NCBI RefSeq assembly: GCF_036711975.1
Contig: NC_091966.1
Location: 36,773,501 to 36,837,500, forward strand
DNA from: Onthophagus taurus
Lineage: Eukaryota; Arthropoda; Insecta; Coleoptera; Scarabaeidae
Direction of reading: 5' to 3'
DNA length: 64,000 nt
Shown here: in pieces, positions 48,228 through 59,500 of the stretch
How positions within the stretch are numbered: position 1 is the stretch's first letter
Layout: each line of letters opens with the position of its first letter
The notes under the pieces: generated by a model
Database searches by the model: none
The model's input: only the letters and a program-made list of their open reading frames with translations
What the model was told of the DNA's origin: nothing
Made by a program: the position numbers and the translations under genes

Positions 48228-48603
48228 TATAAATGAGAACGTTTACTGTGCGTGCAAGTAACACTTCTAATTGGCTACCCTCGTAATTAGCAAAGCTAAA
48301 ACATACAGACGCGTTCGAGAAACCTGATGATATTCGCCAGCTAGCATACCATTTTGCGTTGTGCCTTCGAAAGCTGTCTGCAGTTGGCGCCACCGGCGTA
48401 TCGACCAGCGGCTTCAGTGTACAATACGCAGAAAAGCTCCAGCTTCGGCGCCCTCAGCTACTCGCTTTCGTCACAGAGGAACAAACGGACGTCGTAACGT
48501 CAAAGCTTCAGTGTAACTTACCGATTTCCATCGGGAAAAGAACAATTAATCTTTAATTCAACAATTGATTTCGCGAATATTTCAGCAGACACGCACTTAA
48601 GAG
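48228..48603 (+). promoter_or_regulatory. putative promoter and noncoding first exon of synapsin
   Basis: A TATAAAT box lies at 48228-48234. The following ~370 bp are clearly GC-richer than the neighbourhood and contain TCAGT initiator-like and CRE-like (gacgtcg, aacgtca) motifs. They end at a strong splice donor, AAGAG|gtgagt, at 48603/48604. The two ATGs seen at about 48232 and 48328 hit stops quickly, so the exon looks noncoding. It lies 8 kb upstream of the first synapsin coding exon on the same strand with no other plus-strand gene between. Assignment to synapsin is inference. Confidence 0.4.
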
Positions 48604-51600
48604 GTGAGTTAATAGATGAATAAGTTATTTGGTATTTAATTGAAACTAAAAAAAATACGGATTGTTCACGTAATCGCTTTGTTTATTGAATTGGACGAAT
48701 GGGGAGGGTTTTATTGGGGGGAGATTATTAACGCGGTTTGTTAGAAAAGCGTTTACCGGCTATCAACTGGTTAATTTCAAGTATGAATCACGAATGGATC
48801 AATAGAAGCAAATCACCCCCGTTATAGTCATTGCGTAGTGGTATTTGTGCTATACTGACCCATTGCGATGCCGTTTATTCTGGAGGAATAAACGAAAATA
48901 TAAAAAATGATGGGTTTTTTATCAGAGGGGAGGAAAATCAATAACTTCGTCACGTATTTCGTCCTTTCTGTAACGGGAGGATGTACCTAATTAATTTCGG
49001 AGCACGGTTTTATTCAGAACAAGTTCACTTTGCATTGAAATTTATTTAAATTATTTAAATTACCGAAGCAAATTAAGCGGGATTAAGTTTCCAGGAATAA
49101 TTAAACCATCTCCTCTGGCTTTATGATATTCATTTATATTTTTATAGTTTTCTTTTGTTCAAGAGTTAAGATGTCTGAAACGCGCTTCATTATAAATTGA
49201 CCTATTTTTTTCTTTCTCAGGATACGGTGTCAACTATAAGTGTTCTTTTTATCTGTTTTTGCGATATATTGATTGCCCTCTTTAATTCGATGTTAAGATT
49301 TATAAATTTTGAGCTGTATTGTTATATAGAATCTTGTATTTAATTTATTTCATTAAATCCCCTTGTATTTTGGGGATTAATAACGTTATTCAACGAAGAT
49401 AATACGAAAAATTTCATTTCCAGTTCAAGAAAGGAAACTTTTGTTAAGAAATAAAGTTAATTTACATTTCGGTCATTACCTTTATTTCGCCATTTATTCA
49501 CCCCCTTTTCATTCATTTTGATTAATAATTTAAATGTGCCTTTCTTCTTTTATATAGCAGAAGCCATTTATATGTTAACCACAAAAAAACTTTAATATTT
49601 ATGGATAGTCGAGTCATTGGAAAATTTATGAGCCATTCAATATTAATTAAACTGAAACAACACAAAAAATATTAACAAATAGATAAATAAATGTAATAAA
49701 TAATTCATGTCGTATTTCATGCTGAAACTATACAAGTGACAGTGTTTGCGATCTGTTTGTGATTGTATCGCTGTTGTTTTCGAGTAAAATGGAACGGCAT
49801 AAACTAAAATTTACTAACCGCCAATCAAACTTGATACACGCACCGACAAGCATCCATAAATAATAAGCTTTGTGGGGTTTGCATGCCCAATAATTATAAG
49901 TAAATTGCAAAGATGACGAAAAAAGCTTAGAATTTATTCCGCATATTGAGAATTTGGGTACTACCACATGGAATCTGCAATATGAAATTCCTAGCGTGTG
50001 TTGAATTAAACAAAAATTGGATTTGAAGCCAAAAATTTCAAAAATAACATTTAGTTTCAAAGAAAATCAATAAAACCCGTAATTAATTAGATAATTTCAC
50101 GGTGAGTTACCTAACACTAAGCTCTTTCCCTACTACTAATGGGGTAATTGATAATTGATTTTCCTTCGTTAAACCTGGCGGTTGTTATCGATTTTCTTTC
50201 CCTGTTACTCTCTAGTATGTGTTGTTCTTGGAGTTTAAAGGATTTCTGTGTACGAATATCTACAATCTAAATCTACGATTCACTATTATTTCTTGTTAAC
50301 CTTAATACTACTTTATATCCTCACTAGAACCGAAAAAATAAATCCACAAAAGTCAAAATACATCGTATCGACCGTAGATTTTTGTTAAATAAATGGCGGA
50401 GGAGCCGGGAAATTAAAAATTGTAATCTTATTTTTCTGTTTTATTTAAAACTTCGAATACGCCGCCCTTTTCCTGTAAGAATCTGGAACATTCGATTTCC
50501 ATCTACGAATCCGGAATTGATCTGACACGTAATTCGCTGTCAAGATTGCGTTCGTACGAATTTTAAACGACCCCAACTTAAAGCTTAATAAAATTTACAT
50601 TCGAACTGAAATCCGCACATAGACTACTTCCTCCCCTTTTTGAGGGTTAGATTACAAAATCGATACGGACGTTCACCTAGAGACTTCGTTTCTACGCAAC
50701 CTGTTCTTTTTCACACCCGGTAGCATTTAAATTAAGACGATTAAAAACGACTTATTAAACCATTAACCAAAGATCTTTTTCATCTAACTTCTGATTTTAT
50801 GAAATCAACTCTTTATGTTCACTTCTAAGGTATTTATATTATGTTATTACAGAAGCAAATGTTTAAGCATATTCGTGTCGTCATTAATGAATTGATTACT
50901 ACGAATAATTTGTGTTGGGGAAACCGTCAAAGACAACCTACGTTGCTTGGAAGGGAGCGTGTAGAATTTCGAATGTACTTCGAAATTAGAATGTAAAGTT
51001 TCGAAATTCTCTTGGGGTTGTAATTGTCTTTACACAATTTTACAAATTATATGGTTCTGGTGTCTTTTCATGTGAATACAATTTCTGTAGTTTAATTTCC
51101 CTTTTTGATTCTTCTTTGTATGCGAAAATATCCATTTTATATTCGGAATAAGAAACTCTACTGCTTTGTTCATGTAAATGTGAGAAGTTAACACAAATAA
51201 TCTGACTGTTGACAATAAGATATTTGTATTTGGACTACTATAATCGGATTTTCTTGAAATATTTCCTGTGGCGACGGTTGCGAGAGTATTTGTTCTAGAT
51301 ACTACATTATCTGGGTTTATTGCTTTCACAAATAAGCTGGAAAGGTTGTAAATTTTCGTTGTGAAAAATGATCACACTTTTTGCAATGAAAGGTTTTACT
51401 TACCTAAAAATATTAGGGGTACCCAATACACCATATTGAAGTTCTTGTTATCATTGGTTGGCAACGTTCAAAAGCTTGATTACTAATAAACAGTGTTATG
51501 ATTTTCAGAACTTCTCGTCTATGTTGCGGTCCAATACCAATAATTAAGTCAATAACAGCTAGTTTAATAATAAATAATAACAAATAGTTTCTTACTTTAG

Positions 51601-51825
51601 TATGAATAGCAAAAATTTCACCTAGAAAGGATCATTACGATTTGCTAAGCGATAAGCGAATCTAACTTCTTCGATGCAACAACCTAGCTACTTACCGTAG
51701 TGGGTCACCCAAACTTCGAGTTAGTCGATTCGCACATCTTGCGAGTAAACTGCCATCTGCACAGTCGAATCTCACCACGATAGATGGATGATGCTCGAAT
51801 TCCTCTAAAAACGTCAATATTTGTG
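48604..51825. other. putative synapsin 5' intron, first part
   Basis: AT-rich, with no tandem array or recognised gene. The minus ORFs 49728-50060 and 51030-51329 have no recognisable domain. The segment at 51680-51790 has a short tRNA-like 'gtcgaatctcacca' tract but does not fold as a tRNA by eye. Confidence 0.4.
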
Positions 51826-51829
51826 GAAC

Positions 51830-52715
51830 CTTGTGTTGTTGGATTTGCCCTCAATTGGCACAAATAATGCTTTTTTCCCATTGCATTTCTTTTAATTATC
51901 ATGTGTATGCTGATGACCTCCAAATTTACACAACGACAACTATTGATGATTTTCCGGGAGCAATTGCACGTCTTAATCATGATCTTTCTAATATTTTGGA
52001 TTGGTCTAAACGTTATAGCCTTAAATTAAATATTGCTAAAACTCAAGCAATTCTGTTTGGCAGTCGACCTTTACTGGCAAAGCTTATTGATTTTTTACCC
52101 ATTTACTTAATGCTTGACGGTGACATTATTCAGCTATCAGATACGGTTAGAAACCTCCTGGAAACCTCAAATTCAATCCGTCTGCAGAAAAGTCTATCAT
52201 TGTTTCCACTCGCTAAAAATTCTTCGTTGCTTCCTTCCTCCCATGGTCCGTCGTAATCTTTGTTATTCTCTAATTTTTTCCCATATAGATACGGCATATC
52301 CTGATCTTTCGGTAACACTCTGAAACAAACTGCAAAGACTTCAAAACAACTGTATACGGTATATATTTGATCTCGAGAGATCTCAACACATAACTCCATA
52401 CCGTAGTTATTTACAGATATTAAGCTGTCAGAACCGTAGATCGTTTCGTATATTGACTGTTATATACTGTTCTTCACAATCAAACACCAGGGTATCTGTA
52501 CAGTATATTTCAACGCTGGTCGTCGCATGGTTTATCCACTAGATCTCCATAAACCATAAACCATAAATCTCCATATACCATAAATCGTTTACTGTGCAAG
52601 CCATAACCCTTTGGAATAGTCTGTCTACTGAGATTCGTAATATTCCTCGCTTTATGACATTTAAAAACCATCTAAAACGTCATTTATTTGCTCTCCAAGT
52701 ATCTTCCTGAGAATT
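51830..52715 (+). mobile_element. non-LTR retrotransposon 3' half (RT palm to C-terminus)
   Basis: The frame at 51885-52160 gives YHVYADDLQIYTTTTIDDFP, LNHDLSNILDWSKRYSLKLN and IAKTQAILFGSR. This is the YADD box with the 'W...N.L.LN..KT..ILFG' block of jockey/CR1-type LINEs. After frameshifts it continues with FLRCFLPPMVRRNLCYSLIF, LQRLQNNCIRYIFDLERSQH and ITLWNSLSTEIRNIPRFMTF, then KNHLKRHLFALQ, the usual C-terminus. A TTC/T-rich tract follows (52710-52790). It is inactive but nearly collinear. Confidence 0.85.
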
Positions 52716-52799
52716 TCTTCTTCTCCTTCTTCTTCTTTTTCTTCTTTTACTTCTCTTTTTTTTTTCTTCTCTTTTTCTTTTATGCTAGCAACTAACATT

Positions 52800-55700
52800 A
52801 TGCACCATTTTAGTGACCATAGGTTTAACGTAGCAGCTTGCCATTTATTTATTGTATTTACTTAATGCATTTTTATAGATTCAGTATACGGCTGACTGAT
52901 TGGGTCCTTTGGAAGATATCGCTTACGCGATAAATCGACCCTTTTGCCTATATTATTATTTATTATTTTATCATCGGTTCGTAATTCACCGTCTGGATTG
53001 ACTTGATTGTCGACGTCGTCGAAATGACTTCTTAGTTTTCTGGAAGATGAATTCAGCGATTTCAATGCTAGTAGTAGATGATGTCGATTTTAATCCACGT
53101 AGAATCTCTTAAGGTGACAGTATACCATCACCGGGGAAGAAGATTAGTACGTAATCATACATAAGAAGTATGAGAACTGAAAGATAACAATCACATATTA
53201 CCCAAGAAATATGACGTTTTTGGTGTTCAAACGTGCAAGTATTAGGTGTTGAAAAATCTTAACCTGAAACTGTATCTGTTCAAGGAAATACTTGAAATAG
53301 AAATTGATCGATTGCTAAACTCGATTACTTAATTGTTTTGTTTATCAGCTATCGTGAACGTAGAAACATAATACTGAAAAAAACATCAAAAGAATTCTAA
53401 AATTTCTATTGTGAAAGACTTTGCAAAGTTGTGCTAGAAGCAACCAACGAAAATTAATTGATATAAATGAGGAGTAATTATTTTATTATTGCGTTTATCT
53501 GGAAATTTTGAAAGTGTCTAGTAGGGCTAGTTGTGGCAAAGCTCCCTTTTTGACCTATTCTCGAAAAAGTAATATCGTGTTTTTCTCTAGACATTTCTCA
53601 CTGAATCTTCTAGAGTGTTCTCATCTGATTCAGTGCTCGAGGTACAAAAATCGGGTGTGCTCAACAAGAATCACGTTGGTAGCAATTGGAGGCCATCCAA
53701 AACATTTCCGGTTGTTGGATTTTATCCACCAACGTGATGGGATCCATTGCGTTCGCAAACTGTTGAAATGAGATGCTCTTCCAAACTAGAAACTCATCTT
53801 GTATTCGTAATCAACAGCCGCGTTCTATAATAAGACCGGATTGTGGTATGTGTTGAACTGGTATGGCATCGTAAAATTTATTCATCGAGTTCCATTGATA
53901 AGGTTGCCTCTTAAGGTGGATTTAGCTCGAGATCGAATGCCTCGAAGTCTTAGTCTATTGTAGACAGATATGACACTCGTGGTTCCAATAGGTACTGTAG
54001 ATATACAGTATTATTTACATAATTTATAAAAAAATTGCTATTCCACTTTACTGTGGTTAGGCAATCAGCCCAGTTCATTTGAAGCTTTGAAATACTTTTT
54101 GAAGAAAACTTTTGGGTCGTTGGCGTTTCAGAATGCCGTCTTTAGATGATCCGAAGATGGAATTGTCCAGCTACTGAAAACGAAGCAAATCAGCATTTGG
54201 TTTCAATTTAGGCAAAATCCTGTACACTATATGCTCGATAGTTCTCTTTCGGTTGATTGTAGCAATACGTATTCTTCCGATATTTTATGGGCCAGGTTTC
54301 TTCGAGAAAGAGCTTCACCTTAGCAAGTGCTGGTGGTGGATTAGGAGGTATCATTTGTTTGGGATTTATGATTCCCGGTTTATTCGGAGATTAAAGTGTC
54401 GAAGCAACAGGTTTTGGGGATGAAGGATTCTTATTAACAGGTGAAGTTTCTTGAAACATCGTGGAACTGCATAGCAGTCTTTTCAACCATGCCCGTAGAG
54501 CTAATCTCGTAAGTACAATGAGATGATCCTGCACACATTGCAACTACATTCATATATTATGTTATTTTTAATCTTGAATGAGTTGGGCGAAGATAAACAA
54601 GATCGGCCATTTCTCAAATTCTTGATCAAGCAAAGAACGCCTTTCAAGACTTGTTTATAATGATTATGAGCACTTGTTAATCGGATTTGTCATATTTTTA
54701 ATATTAATTCTAACACGTTAATTTTAGTCCACGTTCCTTTATCTCGAAAAACTTGTAACTTTCTTCATTTCTTTGTGTTTTCGACATTCTGGAATCACCA
54801 TTGTCAATAGAAGAAAAATGTTTGTTCGATCCGGAGATGTTCAATATATCGCTGTCGATGGAGGCGATAATATGTGTAGAGCACCTATTCCCTCGAGGAT
54901 GTTCTCGAGATAACGTTGTCCATTTCGACGATTCGTGTCGATCCGGTAGTCAGTTTTCTCTATATCCGATTACCATCCTTGATGTTTCTACGTCGAGAAA
55001 CTCGCAGCGGTAAAAATTCTGTTTGTAGCTATTGCCGTTTTTAACACTACAAGTTTTTTACTTGTAGTGTTATTCGAGTGCCCAATTCGAACTGTAAACT
55101 CGGCGATTCATTCCAGAATCTTCCATTATTGCGAAAGTTACGATTTTTACAATCGATTCAGGATACTTACTATAGAAATGCGGAAGTTCGAATTTTAGGA
55201 TAAAATTTAGATGAAAATTCGAATTGATGAATTGATTACTACAATCTTGACGAGGCAATCTTTCAAGACGATCCTTAGCTGCTTTTCCTCCGTGGCCTCG
55301 TAGGAATGCCATGATGCGGATTTGTTCATAATCTTTAAGTACGCTCGATGGTCGACTATGACATCAGGGTAAATTGACACTACAATGTTCGAATTTGGTA
55401 CATTATTTTAAAATTAATTCCTGTTCGAGCGATGACTCTGATAATTTTAATCCATATTCTCAGCTAATTAATTCTTTTTCGGTAATTTAGAATAGTAAAA
55501 TACGAATCATTTCAGAAATCCACTTCTACACATTTAATTTTTCCTGATAGTGTATTGTGTTTGCTGGTGATATGACGTTAAGAGAGGAAAGGTTTTATAG
55601 CACTCAATAATCCCTTTATTTGATCGTTCTGTGTTATACGTAGTCGATGTAATGTCAATATCATGTCCAGTTGAACTTCGATGACGTTGAAATTTTTCTC

Positions 55701-56537
55701 GTTTTTTTAATAATGTTTGCGTACTCCAGAGGGAGAGAAATTCTGTCATATTTTTTCATATTTCGTTTTTCACCCAAAGGCATAAAGCAGCCATAAAAAT
55801 CGATCCGTTTATATCAAAGTATTGCATCATTATAATATTTATATTAAGACAAGCAAATAATTGGGTTTTTATTTGCCCTTTAACAAAGTCTCAACTTTCT
55901 TCTACCTACTTAATGGATTAGATTGAATTAGATTTTGGAATTTATTATTTACTTATTTTGTATTTCTGATTAATTTTTTAATACCATAATAATATCTCTA
56001 AAGATAAAGTGAAGTTTTTAACTACCATAAATTAAAATTAATTGCTCGTTTTAAAAAAGTTTTAATTACGAGTAAATTGTTTCTGTTACAAACAAGTTTC
56101 GAAACGGATCAAAAAAGTTTAATTCCTTCTCCCTCGTTGTATCCAGCATTCTAAAATTTTCCATACATTCTCATTTTGGTTTTACTTTGAAACTTTATTT
56201 TGCCCCATACGCCGCATTAATTTAAATTATGCCCCCGTGTTCACCGTATTAATTTATTAGCCCTGCGGGGTTGACGTAATACACATCTCGTTAAGATATT
56301 AGCCCGGGGGATGGGCAGTGTTGATTTGTAGCTCATTCATTTTAAGAGCGTTGGATAATCACGATCGATTAACGACATCTTCGCCCGAACGAAATTGCAG
56401 CTAATGACTAAATTTTCTACCATTTCAGGGTGTGTCAACGTTTCGGCGGGCTATTTAATTAGCCGGCAAAATTACCGAGTGCGGAAAATACTGCGGACCA
56501 ACCGCAAACGGCCCAACCATTTCGTTCAGCAGCTTCA
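52800..56537. other. putative synapsin 5' intron, second part
   Basis: No gene is recognised. An inverted repeat with 'acactacaag' / 'cttgtagtgt' arms around ttttttta lies at about 55045-55070. Unassigned moderate-GC stretches at 53500-53960 and 54050-54450 may be old insertions. Confidence 0.35.
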
Positions 56538-56557
56538 GGCAGTCTTTTACCTCGAAT

Positions 56558-59500
56558 GTCAATTACCTGAAACGGAGGTTCAGCTCCGGGGATCTATCCT
56601 CGGAGTGCGACGAGAATGAGGCGCAGGTTGATCCTTATTCAAAAGCACCTCCCGTTACCTCTCAACCCCAGGTGAGTTAACTTTACATTCAAGTTAAATT
56701 TGTTTGTTAAACTTTATGTTCAAATAAGATCTTTAAATCAGATCTTTAAACATTACCTCAAACACCAAAAACATAAATTTTAAAGTTTTTAAAAGTGACC
56801 TAAATTCGTTTTATGTCCTTGTCGCCGTGCAAAGCGAGCAATTACGTAGTGTTATTAAGTATTAAAGAGAAGCACTTAACATGTCTTGAGTGCTCTTTTC
56901 ACGAATTCCTCAAAAGGTTACTAATGAGAAATGGGAAGTTTAGGACAAAGTGCTCTATATTAAAAATAGGATATGTAACTTTAGAATTACATAAATTGTA
57001 GGTTTATGGCAAGAAGAAATCATCGACCTCGCTAAAGAAAAGCTGGTGGCTTAAAGAAGGTTGTAAAAGTACACGCTCAGTCGTAAAGAGTACGAGGTCA
57101 TATTGACCACAAAAAAGTGGGGTTGTTTGGATTTACTACCGGACGTGGGAATCGATAATGATTACCTATAGTAGTATAGGAAATAAAAAAACCCATTTTA
57201 TTTAAATTAAATTAAGCTCCAATTTATTTAATAACATTTAGATGTAAAAAAATAAGTGGTAAATTGAAATCGTCTTGGGAAAGGTTATTTCATGAGTTGT
57301 TTTGCTTTCGACATTCCAGTATTTGTTGTAGTGGTGTTTTTATTTGTTAACAAAATTTCGTTGCGTTGTCTCTGGGGTTTCCAAATATATTCAGCGATTT
57401 AGTAACATTCTTCAGAAATTTTCAAAACCAACCAAAAACGGAATTTAAAAACATTATTAAGAATTTTCAGAACTTCAGAGTATATTCGAAAAATGAGAAA
57501 ATGTCTTAATATAAACAAAAAAATAATATCTCAAGAATGAAAACATATTTTGAAAAATCACTTCGATATGCTGATAATATCATAATGATTTATTGAAATC
57601 CCGATTTACTTTGATTTTTTGCAAATTTAGTTGAAATAACGGTATTAAATCAAACCAACCCGAAATTGGTCAACATATCGCCTCGACAGCTAGAGAACTT
57701 GGCTAAAGCTAGAGCTTAGAATTTGTAGCTTCGCCTTGACCTTCGCCGGTCTAAAATAAGTACCATATCAACACGCAATCAATCAACATATCGCAACGCC
57801 TTGAATGTATCGCCAAAAATGTATTAATAAGCCGAAGTCGATTCCGGCTGAGGTTCTGGTATTATTACCACATCAACCCGAAACTGCTCAACATATCGCA
57901 ACACCTCGGACACAAATGAGCTTGGCTAAAGTAAGGGCTTACAATCTATTGCTTTGCTTTGTCAAGCAGACGTCGCTTGCGGCCGAGGCTTTAGACGAAG
58001 TACCAAATCAACCCGAAACTTAACCAGTTTCGGGTTGGGTGCATATTGTAACACTTCGGCCGCAAGCGACTTAGGTTAATCTTAAGGATGAGAATCTGTA
58101 ACTTTGCATTAATAAGCCGAGGTCGCTTGCGGCCGAGGTTCCGATATTAATACCAACCGAGAGTTGTCAACATATCGCAACACCTTGGCTGCGAGTGAAC
58201 TTGGTTAAAGTTAGGGTGTAGAATCAATTGCGTTGCTTTGTTAAGCCACGATCGCTAGTTACGTCCGAGACTTTAGAATAAGTACCATCATTCAACACGA
58301 AACTGGTCAATATATTGCAACATTTCGTCCATAAGTGTCTTCGATTAATCTTAAGGAGGACAACCTATGACTCAGCCTTACTAAACCGAGGTCTCTTACA
58401 GCCGAGCTCAGCTATTAATACCAAACCAACCCGAAACTAGTCAACATATTGCAATGCCTCGGCCGCAAGCGACCTCAGCTTAGTAAGCAAAAGTCATAGA
58501 TTCTCCTCCATAAATTTGGCCAAGGCGGCTTGCAATCAAGGTTTCGGTATTAATACCAAACCAACCCAAACTGGTCAAGATATCGAAACACCTCAACCTC
58601 AAGCGACCTCGGTTAAACTTAAGGAGCAGAATTTATGAATTTGCCTTACTAAGGCGAGGTCACTTGAGGACATGGAACGAAAACGCCTCGGCGTCAAGCA
58701 TTTACCTAAGTTAAGTTTAAAAGTTAATTTTTCAAAAACTGAAAGATATTCCGAAAATCTGCTTCTTCCACTGAAAAGTTTATAATTTGTATAACAATTG
58801 CTGATAATTTCATAATAATGTACTGAAATTCCAATTTATTATGATTTTTTGAAAATGAATGAAAATAGTTACTTAACCTGAAAAAAATATCTGGTTATGT
58901 TTAAAAATTAATATCTCTAAAACTAAAAGATATTTATAAAAAACGTTTCTTGCATTGGAAAGCTTATAATTTGTATAACAAGTGCTGATAATTTCATAAT
59001 GATTCATACAAATTGCAATTTATTATGATTGTTCGAAAATGAATATAATTTGTTGCTTAATAATGCTGATAATTTCATAAGAATTTATTAAAACCACGAT
59101 TTATTACGATTTTTTGAAAATAATTGAAAATAATTGTTGTTTCTGAATAACGAGAAAATGTCTTATTACATTTCAGAATTAATATCTCAAAAACTAGAAC
59201 ATATTTTGAGAATCCGTTTCTTTCTTTGAAAAGCTTATAATTTATATAGTAAATGCTGATCATTTCATAAGTATTTATTAAAATTACGATTTATTACGAT
59301 TTCTTGAAAATAATTGAAAATAATTGTTGTTTTCGTTAAATAAGAAAATACATTAATACGTTTAAAAATTAATATCTCAAAAAGTAAAAGATATTATGAA
59401 AATCCGTTTCTTTTATTGGAAAGTTTATAATTTGTATTGTAAATGCTGATAATTTCATAAGAATTTATTAAAACTACGATTTATGAGGATTTTTTGAAAA

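Noticed and set aside
51690-51790. Possible tRNA gene or tRNA-derived SINE (gtcgaatctcacca tract)
   Set aside because: No acceptor-stem pairing and no convincing A box; the tract alone is not enough.
56395-56619. 74-aa ORF over synapsin exon 1
   Set aside because: Wrong frame; the synapsin frame is NYLKRRFSSGDL, which joins in phase with exon 61139-61582.
57805-58023. 72-aa ORF in a CG-richer stretch
   Set aside because: Lies wholly in the tandem repeat; the reading is not kept between units.
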